A stretch of 12,765 nt of DNA from Thalassiosira profunda. Lineage: Eukaryota; Bacillariophyta; Thalassiosirophyceae; Thalassiosirales; Thalassiosiraceae. A program made the position numbers and the translations under genes. The DNA lies in contig JALLAP010000615.1 in the NCBI GenBank assembly GCA_036939355.1, positions 1 through 12,765 of the forward strand, in the 5' to 3' direction. Below, one piece after another: positions 1-7,443 of this stretch; position 1 is the first letter of the stretch, and each line of letters starts with the position of its first letter. The notes below the pieces were generated by a model, which worked only from the letters and a program-made list of their open reading frames with translations, was not told the DNA's origin and ran no database searches.

Positions 1-323
1 ATTGGATCCTGTTTGCAGATTCGATGACGTGTGCCCTGTTGAAAGAGCATCTCATGTCGTTCTTCGTGGCACGCGCAGACGATGTCATGAGATCAGAGCA
101 CTGGAAGAAGCTGAGAGAGAGTCCCAAGCTAATGGAAGAGCTGTTGGCGGAGCTCTCAAAACGCACCGGCAAGAAGGATTCTCGATTTGACAAAACTCCG
201 AAGAATATGACAGTGAGCGAGCTGAGGAAGGCAGTGTGTGGAAAGGGTCTTGAAGCTGTTGATGGATCGAGAGAGATGCTTGTGTCGCAATACCAGGAGT
301 CGAAGAAGAGACGCCGAATGTAG
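1..323 (+). CDS. BTB/BACK-domain protein with SAP-like tail, 3' end only
   Basis: Only the last 106 codons are in the window, read from base 3 to the TAG at 321-323; the gene starts upstream. Residues 1-51 open with WILFADSMTCALLKE and continue through a helical ADDVMRSEHWKKL...SPKLMEELL pattern, the usual segment after a BTB/POZ fold (LLLFAD...LKE...F), as in SPOP/BPM-type proteins. Residues 69-98 (MTVSELRKAV...GLEAVDGSREMLV) match the SAP helix-loop-helix pattern, and the protein ends in a basic KKRRRM. BTB proteins of this kind often serve as substrate adaptors for cullin-3 ubiquitin ligases; that role is inferred, because the BTB core lies outside the window. The ATG at 24 is internal: the frame is open to the left edge and the residues before it fit the family. 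SAP-like and BACK-like calls are pattern matches by eye. Confidence 0.75.
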   Translation, partial: WILFADSMTCALLKEHLMSFFVARADDVMRSEHWKKLRESPKLMEELLAELSKRTGKKDSRFDKTPKNMTVSELRKAVCGKGLEAVDGSREMLVSQYQESKKRRRM

Positions 324-584
324 GCTGGGGTGTGGTGTGAACCGGTGTGCCAATGCCCTCTCGATACCTGAATAGAGAAGCCCAATCATAGCTACAAAAA
401 CCACCGAATCGAGTAAGTAAGCGGTTTGGCTGCAATTCGACACCGACGAACTCCTCAGCCGCTCTAGGCAGATACAGGGAGCCCTTACCTATTACCTATC
501 ATCCAAGGTGTGCTCAGTTAGGCTCATTGTCCGTCCTTTCCGACGCGCATCCACAAAGGCGCGAGCTACGAATTTACCACCCGC

Positions 585-661
585 TGACGTCGCTGACGTG
601 TCCTAGCTTTTGTTAGCGTTACGCGAGCTATTTGCCCTCAAACCCGCCTTCAACTTGACGT
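585..661 (+). promoter_or_regulatory. Cluster of three CRE-like TGACGT boxes
   Basis: TGACGT occurs at 585-590, 594-599 and 656-661, all in the same orientation. The first two lie inside a 9-bp near-tandem (GCTGACGTC/GCTGACGTG). TGACGT is the core bound by CREB/ATF-type bZIP factors, and as I recall the same hexamer was described in CO2/cAMP-responsive diatom promoters. A regulatory role here is inferred from clustering and from the distance of 140-220 bp to the MORN start codon. Confidence 0.4.
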
Positions 662-702
662 CTCTCGGCTCCCACTCCTCCGCCTCCAAGCCAAGCGTGC
701 CC

Positions 703-774
703 ATGGCAACCATCCCTCGTAGTCCCAGTCCTAGCCCCGCGACACCCTTGCTGCGCTCTAGTCCGAGCCGCTAA
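703..774 (+). other. Upstream ORF in the MORN 5' leader, 23 codons
   Basis: An ATG in a favourable context (GCCCATGG) opens a 23-codon frame encoding MATIPRSPSPSPATPLLRSS and three more residues. It ends with TAA at 772-774, 30 nt before the MORN ATG and in the same frame. If the transcript begins upstream of 703 it would reduce initiation at 805. Whether the transcript includes it cannot be seen. Confidence 0.3.
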
Positions 775-804
775 CGAGCCCGCGTCGGCGCCCTTTGTTG
801 CAAA

Positions 805-1965
805 ATGTCGTCCGATGGGCAGCCGCTCAATAAGAAGATACGGAGTTGCAGCTCGTCCGAATCCACTCCCAACCCCGCGGCCCCGCTCGACGAGGCCGCG
901 TCCGCCAACCTCCTCGATGCCGTGCGACGCTACGAGGCCGAGGCCGCGCGGCGGAGCGACGGCGCCCGGGCCGAGGTGGCGTGCGCCAAGGACGAAGTGC
1001 TCGCGGCGATGGAAACGCTGAAGCGTGCACATGACAGGCTCAGCCGCGTCGAGGCTACAGCTGCCGAGGCCGCCAAGGGCCACCGCGCCGCTCAGGAGTA
1101 CCGGACGCGATGGGAGCTGCAGCTCATCGGGAAGAAGGGCCCCGCGGCCGTGGCAGCGGCCCTCGCGGCGGCGGAGCACGACGGCGATCAAAATAAGCAC
1201 GTCTCCTTCGCGGTGCCGCAGCACCCGCCCCATCACCAATTCTCCTCAACCGACGCCACCCCCAGCTCCGTCTCCTCCGGCGGCCGCAAGGTCCGACGAA
1301 AGCGCATCCGCGTCTCCGAGCACGGCTGGGGCGTCTACGAGGGCCACCTCGACCACCTCGGCGAGCCCCACGGCCGCGGCGCCGTCACCTGGGAGAACGG
1401 CGGCAAGTACGACGGCGAGTGGGTCGACGGCAAGGCCAACGGCCGCGGCGTCATGGACTACGGCAACGGCGACCGCTACGAGGGCGGGTGGAAGGACGGC
1501 TGCCGCTTCGGCATGGGCACCCACCACTTCAAGGACGGGGGCGTCTACGAGGGGCAGTGGCGGAACGCCGCCCCCGACGGCCATGGGAAGATGACGCTCA
1601 AGAACGGGAGCCACTACGAGGGGGCGTGGAAGGACGGGAAGTGGCACGGCCGCGGCATCGTCCGGCCGGTCAACGGGGGCGAGTGGGAGGGATCGTTTCA
1701 CATGGGAAAGTGCACCGTTGGCACGCTGCGACGGCCCAACGGCGAGCTGGAGGTGGGACGGTACGATTCGGTGAATCCCGACGACGTCAAGGAAGGGGTG
1801 TGGTGGAGCATAGATCGCCTCACCATATGGAACGTCGAGGACGGCCAGAAGAAGGAGCAAATCGACGAGGCCAGGGCCATGGAGATCGTCGCAAGGCTCG
1901 GGTTGCCGCTTCCGGAAGAGTTGCAGCAGCACCTGACGCAGCCGTTGAAGTCAGAAGACATATGA
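805..1965 (+). CDS. MORN-repeat protein with N-terminal coiled coil
   Basis: Single-exon, 386 aa. The start at 805 sits in a good eukaryotic context (CAAAATGT), is the first ATG after an in-frame TAA at 772-774, and no later methionine makes better sense. Residues 28-107 are Ala/Glu/Arg-rich and look like a coiled coil. Residues 130-172 are a Ser/His/basic linker containing RKVRRKRIR. From about 178 to 318 there are six tandem MORN repeats of about 23 residues (YEG.W.DG...GRG....NG), the first and sixth degenerate. After them comes a segment around 331-370 (GVWWSIDRL ... AMEIVARLGLPLP) that resembles a tail I have seen on stramenopile MORN proteins. MORN repeats usually act in membrane or cytoskeletal attachment and scaffolding; no catalytic domain is visible. 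No signal peptide or membrane segment, so probably cytosolic or membrane-peripheral. The exact function is unknown. Confidence 0.9.
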   Translation: MSSDGQPLNKKIRSCSSSESTPNPAAPLDEAASANLLDAVRRYEAEAARRSDGARAEVACAKDEVLAAMETLKRAHDRLSRVEATAAEAAKGHRAAQEYRTRWELQLIGKKGPAAVAAALAAAEHDGDQNKHVSFAVPQHPPHHQFSSTDATPSSVSSGGRKVRRKRIRVSEHGWGVYEGHLDHLGEPHGRGAVTWENGGKYDGEWVDGKANGRGVMDYGNGDRYEGGWKDGCRFGMGTHHFKDGGVYEGQWRNAAPDGHGKMTLKNGSHYEGAWKDGKWHGRGIVRPVNGGEWEGSFHMGKCTVGTLRRPNGELEVGRYDSVNPDDVKEGVWWSIDRLTIWNVEDGQKKEQIDEARAMEIVARLGLPLPEELQQHLTQPLKSEDI

Positions 1966-2135
1966 GTGTTACAGCACCACACTGGTCAGAGGAGGGTTGG
2001 AAGCAAAAGCAAACCCTTCGATGGCCAGCCACACACATCCGATAAAGACACACACTAACTTAAACTCACATACTGCTACCTCAATTCTTTCGTTTACCCT
2101 TTGAGCTGACAAAGCTAGAACAGCATAGATGGAGT
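1966..2135. other. Convergent 3' intergenic gap
   Basis: These 170 bp separate the stop codon of the MORN gene (+) from that of the aspartate aminotransferase gene (-). They must hold both 3' UTRs. I see no ORF, strong hairpin or canonical AATAAA signal. Confidence 0.4.
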
Positions 2136-3831
2136 TTACTTGCCCTCGGTAACATCGTGAATGGCATTTGCAATGTACTCCACATTCTTCGACGTCACGC
2201 CCTGTATTGTATCACACAAGCAAGGGATTTTAGAAGACAGACAGTTCTGAGCTGAGATTGGAATGATCAACACGAAAAGGTACACAAAACATGGAAGCCA
2301 ACTCACAGCCATGCTGATCCTTCCGTCGAGGGTGCAGTAAATGTGATGCTTTTCTCTCAATGCAACCACATCGTCCTTCGACATACCAGAGTACGCAAAC
2401 ATGCCAATCTGCTTCGTGATGTGAGACCAATCCCGGCTCGATCCGAGCTTTTCCAGCGTGTCCTTCAGCTTGGTTCGCATGCTGTCGATCCTTTTTGCCA
2501 TTCCCATGCATTGCTCAACGAAGTCGTTCGTCTTCTCCTCGCTCGCCAAGATCTTGCTCACAATCCTAGCACCGTGCCGGGGAGGATTCGAGTACGCCGG
2601 CCGGATGTGCTTCTTGAGCTGACTGACCACCCGTTGCGCCTCCTCGGGATCGTCGGCCACAATGCTCAGTGCCCCAATCCGCTGTCCGTACAGGCCAAAG
2701 TTCTTGGAAAAGCTCTGCACCAGCGCAATTTTGTGTCCCTCCTCCACAAACATCCGAATCGCTGCGGCGTCCTTCCTCGCATCTCCCGACGCGAAGCCCT
2801 GGTAGGCACAATCGAAGAAGGGCAACAGGTTCCGTTCCGCCACCGCGTCGCTGATTTCCTTCCACTGCTCGGGAGTGGGATCCATCCCCGTCGGATTGTG
2901 CGCACACGCGTGCAAGAGGATGCAGCTCCCCTCCGGCATGGATTTGATGTCATCAATCAGATTCACAAAGTCCAGGTCGCAGGTTTCGTTGTTGTAGTAC
3001 CGGTACTTCTTGACGTCCAATCCGGCGTTGGTGAAGATGGGGATGCTGCAACAGAACGACCACATTAGACACGAGTTTCAACACAAGTCGAGTCCTCCTA
3101 TCATTCAAACTCACTGGTTGCCCCACGTCGGATTGGGCACGTAAATCTCCTTGTGCCCAAACTGGTGGAGGACCTCGCCGAACACGCGCAGCCCACCCGT
3201 GCCTGACAGCGTCTGCACTCCCGCGATGCGCTTCTCATTCAGCGGCTCCGAATCCTCGCCGTAGGCGAACCGCAGCGCCAGGTTGACAAAGTCGGGACAT
3301 CCCGCGATCCCGGAGTACTCGTGATCGACTTCCTCGGCGATGATTTCGTTCTCGGCCTCCCGGACGACGGGGAGGACAAACGGCATGCCCTGGTCGCACC
3401 GGTAGGCGCCCACGCCGACGTTCACCTTGTGCGCGAAGTCGTCGGCCAGGTAGGCCTGCGCGAGAGGAGAATTGCAAATCGTGTGAGCGATCGAGCATGT
3501 ATTGCAAATCGAGAGCCGCTACATCATGTGATGATGCACCAACACATCACATCGCAGGCACAGAACACATCATGTGCACACATGTGCACATCAGACGCAC
3601 CTCGGTCAGGCCAATGATCGGATCGGGCGGGGCCGCCGGCCACGTCGCCCACGGCGACGCTGCCGCGTCGGTCGACGGCGCGGCGGCGTCGGCGAATCCG
3701 CGGCGGGCGTCGGTGCAGGTGGAGAGGAGGGCGGACGACGCGGGGACGACGGTGCGGCGCGCGGCGCCGCCAGCGGTGGGGGCGGCGGCCGCGCGGCGGA
3801 GGAGAGTTCGGGCGGCGGGGCGGAGGAACAT
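2136..3831 (-). CDS. Aspartate aminotransferase, probably mitochondrial (4 exons)
   Basis: PLP-dependent class I aminotransferase (L-aspartate + 2-oxoglutarate = oxaloacetate + L-glutamate), central to the malate-aspartate shuttle. Proposed exons on the minus strand are 3831-3601, 3455-3115, 3045-2307 and 2201-2136. The introns (145, 69 and 105 nt) have GTGCGT/GTGAGT/GTGAGT donors and CGCAG/TGCAG/TACAG acceptors; joining them gives an uninterrupted 458-aa protein. Residues 1 to about 50 are rich in Arg and Ala with no acidic residue before D41 (MFLRPAARTLLRR...), typical of a mitochondrial presequence; there is no signal peptide as a diatom plastid import would need. Family landmarks: SGTGGLR (161-167), NPTWGNH (185-191, Trp188; His191 is a split codon), NPTG (Asn241), FFDCAYQG (Asp269, Tyr272), SFSKNFGLYGQRIG with the PLP lysine Lys305 and Arg313, and GRISMAGV with substrate-binding Arg433. 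All key residues are present and length matches the family. The start codon is divergent from the gene at 4019. Confidence 0.92.
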
Positions 3832-4018
3832 GGTGGCTTTGGATTGCTATGGGAGGGTGGGCGCGGGGCGGCGCGGCTTCTATTGTACTTCCGCGCGGCT
3901 CGATGAATGGCCATGGGTGATGAGGGTGGGGTGCGGTGTCAACACGCGATCTTTTTTGGATCGGCCAGACGAGTTCGGATTTGCGGCTCACAATTTTTTC
4001 CCTGTTGCTGTTGCAACG
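3832..4018. promoter_or_regulatory. Divergent promoter between aminotransferase and hydroxylase genes
   Basis: These 187 bp separate two start codons on opposite strands and therefore should carry both promoters. The left part is GC-rich; the right part has T-runs (near 3952-3957 and 3994-3999). A small inverted repeat CGATC-TTTTTTG-GATCG lies around 3948-3964. No TATA box is clear. The division between the two promoters cannot be placed from sequence alone. Confidence 0.5.
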
Positions 4019-5542
4019 ATGAACCGTAGCCGCCTCCTCGTCCTGCTCGGCGCCGCCCTCTCCGGGGCGGCGTCGGCCGGCCGCACTGTTTCCAGCCTCG
4101 ACGACCTGCTGTATGATGAGAACGGCCACCTGGCAACTCACGTCCTCGCCTACCCAGGCACCGGGCCCTGCAGGGCTCTCGTCGAGAAGGAACTGCCCCC
4201 CGAGGCCAATCTGTACCAGCACCTACCCGTGGCCGTCGACGGCGAGGCTGCCCTTCAATTGTTCGGCGAACCCCCGGACGACTCGGAAATCAAGAGCGCC
4301 GCGGATTGTCCCGCCGTCTGCCTCGACCGGGGCGTCGACAAGTCCCTCGCGGGGAGCCCCCTCCCCGAAAAGTTCTTCGAGCCCGGAGACCGCGAGGACC
4401 ACGGCTCCCTCAAGGACTTCATCTCGTCCACTTCTTGTGGACGTGTCGAGTTCGGCTTCATCAACTACACTCCCAACACCCTCTCGTTGTACTGGGTGAA
4501 CCATGCGGGCGACCGAACCTACCTCTACCCCCTGGAGCGAAAGGAGCGGAACACGCGGTTCATCCACACTTTTATTGGGCATCGCTTCCTCACGGTGGAT
4601 CCGGACACGGAGGAGGAGCTCTTGGACTATACGGTGGAGTTCACGGGCGTGATTGGCGTATCGAACCACGACAATCCGCACCAGCAGCGGGACATCCGTA
4701 AGAGGGTCCAGCAGACGATGAACGGGGAGTGGCGGAAGCACTTGCAGGTGACCCGCACTTTCAGTCCGTTGGGATTCGACAAGGGCCGTCTTCCGGATGA
4801 CGTGTTCGGGAGCATGAGGTCTTTCTACTACAACAACCGAGACCCCCCACACCGTCTGATGGAAGAGTGGGATTCCAAGGGGTTGTATGTCAACTACTGG
4901 GAGACGGATTGCAACTTCATCCAGATTCCGTGGGACCTCAAGCACACGTGGCAGGGGAGATTGAAGGACGTGGTGCAGGCGTGGGTGGGCGTGGAGATCG
5001 AGCAGACGGACATGTACGGAATCCGGCAATATGAAACGGGAGCTCGGTTGTTGACCCACGTGGATAGAATCACCACACACGCGGTCAGTTTGATCGTGAA
5101 CATTGCCCAAGGGAACCTGACGCAGCCGTGGACGGTGGAGGTGTACGACCACGCTGATAGGCTGCACGAGGTGGAAATGAAACCCGGAGACGTGGTCTAT
5201 TACGAGAGTGCAAAGGCGCTGCATGGAAGGAATACGCCATTGGCGGGAGGGTACTATGCCAATATTTTCACGCATTACCGACCAATTGGAGATCCGCAGT
5301 GGTATCAGAAGCCGAATCCGGAGGGTACTCCTGAGCCTTTGATTGACGTGGGAGAGTGCAAATTGGTGGGCAAGGAGGATGAGTATTCGAAGGGGGCAGT
5401 GCAGTGCGAGAATCCGGCGATTGGGCCGCACTTGAGTCCCAAGATGTTTACCGCAACGGGCGGAGAGGATTTATACCAGTGGTGGCTTAGCGTTGGGCCA
5501 AAGTTTGATGACGAGCCTCATGCAACGGAAGATGAGCTTTAG
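4019..5542 (+). CDS. pVHL-beta-like / 2OG-Fe(II) prolyl-4-hydroxylase-like fusion, ER-targeted
   Basis: Single exon, 507 aa. The ATG at 4019 is chosen because it starts a signal peptide (MNRSRLLVLLGAALSGAASA); the frame is open further upstream but only across the promoter and the opposite strand's exon. Residues about 141-213 (VEFGFINYTPNTLSLYWVN ... IHTFIGHRF ... YTVEFTGV) resemble the beta domain of pVHL. Residues about 285-421 look like a prolyl-4-hydroxylase-type double-stranded beta-helix: the HxD iron motif is His347-Val-Asp349, the distal iron ligand is His402 in ALHGRNTPL, and YYANIFTHYRP closes the fold. The usual 2OG-binding Lys ten residues after the distal His is Tyr412 here; Arg404 may substitute. 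N-glycosylation sequons occur at Asn149 and Asn366. The C-terminus EDEL resembles KDEL-type ER retrieval signals. Known P4Hs hydroxylate proline in secreted proteins; the substrate here is unknown. Confident on secretory targeting and the oxygenase fold, moderately so on the VHL-like domain. Confidence 0.8.
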   Translation: MNRSRLLVLLGAALSGAASAGRTVSSLDDLLYDENGHLATHVLAYPGTGPCRALVEKELPPEANLYQHLPVAVDGEAALQLFGEPPDDSEIKSAADCPAVCLDRGVDKSLAGSPLPEKFFEPGDREDHGSLKDFISSTSCGRVEFGFINYTPNTLSLYWVNHAGDRTYLYPLERKERNTRFIHTFIGHRFLTVDPDTEEELLDYTVEFTGVIGVSNHDNPHQQRDIRKRVQQTMNGEWRKHLQVTRTFSPLGFDKGRLPDDVFGSMRSFYYNNRDPPHRLMEEWDSKGLYVNYWETDCNFIQIPWDLKHTWQGRLKDVVQAWVGVEIEQTDMYGIRQYETGARLLTHVDRITTHAVSLIVNIAQGNLTQPWTVEVYDHADRLHEVEMKPGDVVYYESAKALHGRNTPLAGGYYANIFTHYRPIGDPQWYQKPNPEGTPEPLIDVGECKLVGKEDEYSKGAVQCENPAIGPHLSPKMFTATGGEDLYQWWLSVGPKFDDEPHATEDEL

Positions 5543-5575
5543 GAAACGAGTGGGTTTTGTACAATGTTAACAATA
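5543..5575. other. 33-bp gap between convergent stop codons
   Basis: The TAG of the hydroxylase-like gene (5540-5542) and the stop of the phosphoesterase gene on the other strand (5578-5576) are separated by only 33 bp. The two 3' UTRs must therefore overlap or extend into the opposite coding sequence. Confidence 0.6.
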
Positions 5576-7303
5576 TCAGATCATCTCTTGGTCTCCTGTA
5601 TTGGTATCGGCGCGGTCGATCGGCTCGTGCTGTACATCATCTCCCACTGACGAGGCAGTTTCGTAGTCATCGCGCTTGCTCCTCCTCTTCCGTCTAACGA
5701 CTGCAAAACTAACAAGCATGGCCGCAAACACCACAGCACCAACCAGGCCCAATATAGCCCTCCCGTTCTGAGACCACGCCGGCGCTCGCTCCAAGAGGCA
5801 GTTATCATACCCCGGCCTGGTGGCAGAGATGAAGGTGCAAATCACCTCGTCTCGACATGTAGCGTTGCATTGGACATTGGAGCCTTTGCTCGACTTCCCT
5901 TCGTCCCCATCTGCTCCTGACAACATGAACGATCGATACTGTTCCATCACGGGACTCTCTTTTCCGGCGAAATCCTCCATCGACTCTAGAATGGATGTAA
6001 ATGCTTCCGAGGATAGGCCCTTCTCTTTTTCAATACCAGAATGGATGCTGTAAGCATCTGAAAATGTGTAGAGCTTGGACCAGTGGTTGCCGCTGCCAAT
6101 GTCGTACTTGAACGACTCATAATCGAACAGCCGATACTTTGCATCGCTCCCAGGGCCATACTTCACGAGACGGATCGAGGGGTCGTTTCCGTGGAGAGGA
6201 GTAACCGATCCTGCCAGAAGGAGCGGTGACTTCATTGCTGGAATCATTGTTGTGTTCACCGCCGAATCGCTGAGCCCAACACGGAACTCATCTGAATGCA
6301 AATGTCCGTACAGTTGTCCTATTATGACATCGTCATAATCTCGAACGATCTCGTAGCTTATTTGGTATAGAGGCAAGGTGAGCAAAGAAGACACAGCATC
6401 GAATTGCAACAATTTCAGCACTCACTAGGTTTGTATATAGCGCTCCTTCCAGAGCTGCGTGTGCCGAAAGCTGCCAACCGCCGGCGGAATGTGCCCCACA
6501 ATAATGGCTTGGGATCCATTCTCCTCACACTGCTTTAGAATTTTCCTGGTCCACGCGAATTGCCTCCCGGGATCCTCCACATGCTGGGGCAGCGGCAGGA
6601 AATTGGAAGAGTAGAGCACCGTGTTGAGGGAGAGAACAGTGAGGGCGCCGTCGTGGAGGGTGCGGGCGTAATACCCGCCACTGAGGAACGTTGATTGGTC
6701 TGCCACTGTCAGAATTGTTGCGGCAGGCGCGGACGAGTTTGCAGCCCCGCTCAGTGCGTTGAATACCACTCCCAGCATCCCAGCACCGGGGTCCTCGCCC
6801 TCCAGATCGAGATAGTAATCTGGCACGACGTCGTTATTCCCAAGAGAAACGATGACCTCCGACTCGGGGAAGGCGAGCTTCACCTTGGTCAAAAGCGTAT
6901 GCACAATATCCCCCGCCGTCTTCACTGCTTCGTTATGGAAAGGCGCATGCGCGGCCTCATGCACCGCGGACTCGGCCGCAGACGCATTCTTGCTTTGCGC
7001 CTCGCCCCCCTCTTGAAATTCTCCTCCGGTGAAGAGCTGATCGACGCCGTGCCGGACGGAATCCCCGCTTACCACCACAATCGGTGGGCTGTCCGACGCA
7101 ACTTCCTGCGCAAATTGCAACGCCGACTGGACGAGACGCGGGGGGGAGTCACACCCGTATTTCCCCGCCGACGGGGATTTCTCGCTGCTGCACCCGGCAT
7201 CGGCGTAGTCAGCGGGCGCAAAGGCCTTGGGGGTGGCGTAGTAGGGGTCGAAGTGGACGTCGGACAGCCAGAGGAAGTGGTGGTGCACTTCACCGTCACT
7301 CAT
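5576..7303 (-). CDS. Acid-sphingomyelinase/endopolyphosphatase-like metallophosphoesterase, membrane-anchored (2 exons)
   Basis: Conservative model: exons 7303-6426 and 6356-5576, joined over a 69-nt intron (GTGAGT donor; its only internal AG, AAATAAG, as acceptor). The join restores a Tyr codon and reads YIQTYYEIVRDYDDV into the conserved GQLYGHLHSDEF block. The resulting 552 aa carry the metal-binding motifs of calcineurin-like phosphoesterases: DVH (Asp15, His17), GDS (Asp81), GNND (Asn156), GHIPP (His271) and GHLH (His311, His313). The order and the SDVHFDPYY start fit the ASM family, which includes sphingomyelin phosphodiesterases and vacuolar endopolyphosphatases; I cannot decide the substrate. 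The usual GNHD has Asn for His. A membrane helix lies at about 493-513, followed by a basic tail (RRKRRSKRDDYE) and then the C-terminus. The ATG at 7303 leaves no signal peptide, which is odd for a C-terminally anchored lumenal enzyme, so an upstream exon is likely. Confidence 0.72.
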
Positions 7304-7443
7304 GATGCATGCACCGAAGGTTGCACTGATTATTGCCCCACCCAAAGCTGACTCGCCCGCCTCTCTCGGCTTTTCTGCAACCCCCGCCCTATCTGAGCCG
7401 CCGGCCGAGGTGGAGGTGGAGGCAGGGGGTTGTGGGGGTGCAC

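Larger units (their letters stand above)
324..804. promoter_or_regulatory. Intergenic/promoter region of the MORN gene
   Basis: This 481-bp gap between two plus-strand genes shows no convincing protein gene or RNA. It should hold the 3' UTR of the BTB gene and the promoter and 5' UTR of the MORN gene. The right half contains three TGACGT boxes (585-590, 594-599, 656-661), two of them in a 9-bp tandem, and a short upstream ORF at 703-774. A CGCGAGCTA motif occurs twice (near 560 and 622). No TATA box is evident. Confidence 0.45.

Noticed and set aside
1246..1932. Long minus-strand frame opposite the MORN gene
   Set aside because: Shadow of the repeated, GC-rich MORN codons; its Val/Leu/Ala-rich product shows no domain.
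3497..4018. In-frame upstream extension of the hydroxylase-like ORF
   Set aside because: It runs antisense through intron 1 and exon 1 of the aminotransferase gene and the divergent promoter; the true start at 4019 gives a clean signal peptide.
4223..5431. 402-codon minus-strand frame opposite the hydroxylase-like gene
   Set aside because: Antisense shadow; the product is His/Arg/Val-rich with no recognisable motif, while the plus frame has clear catalytic residues.
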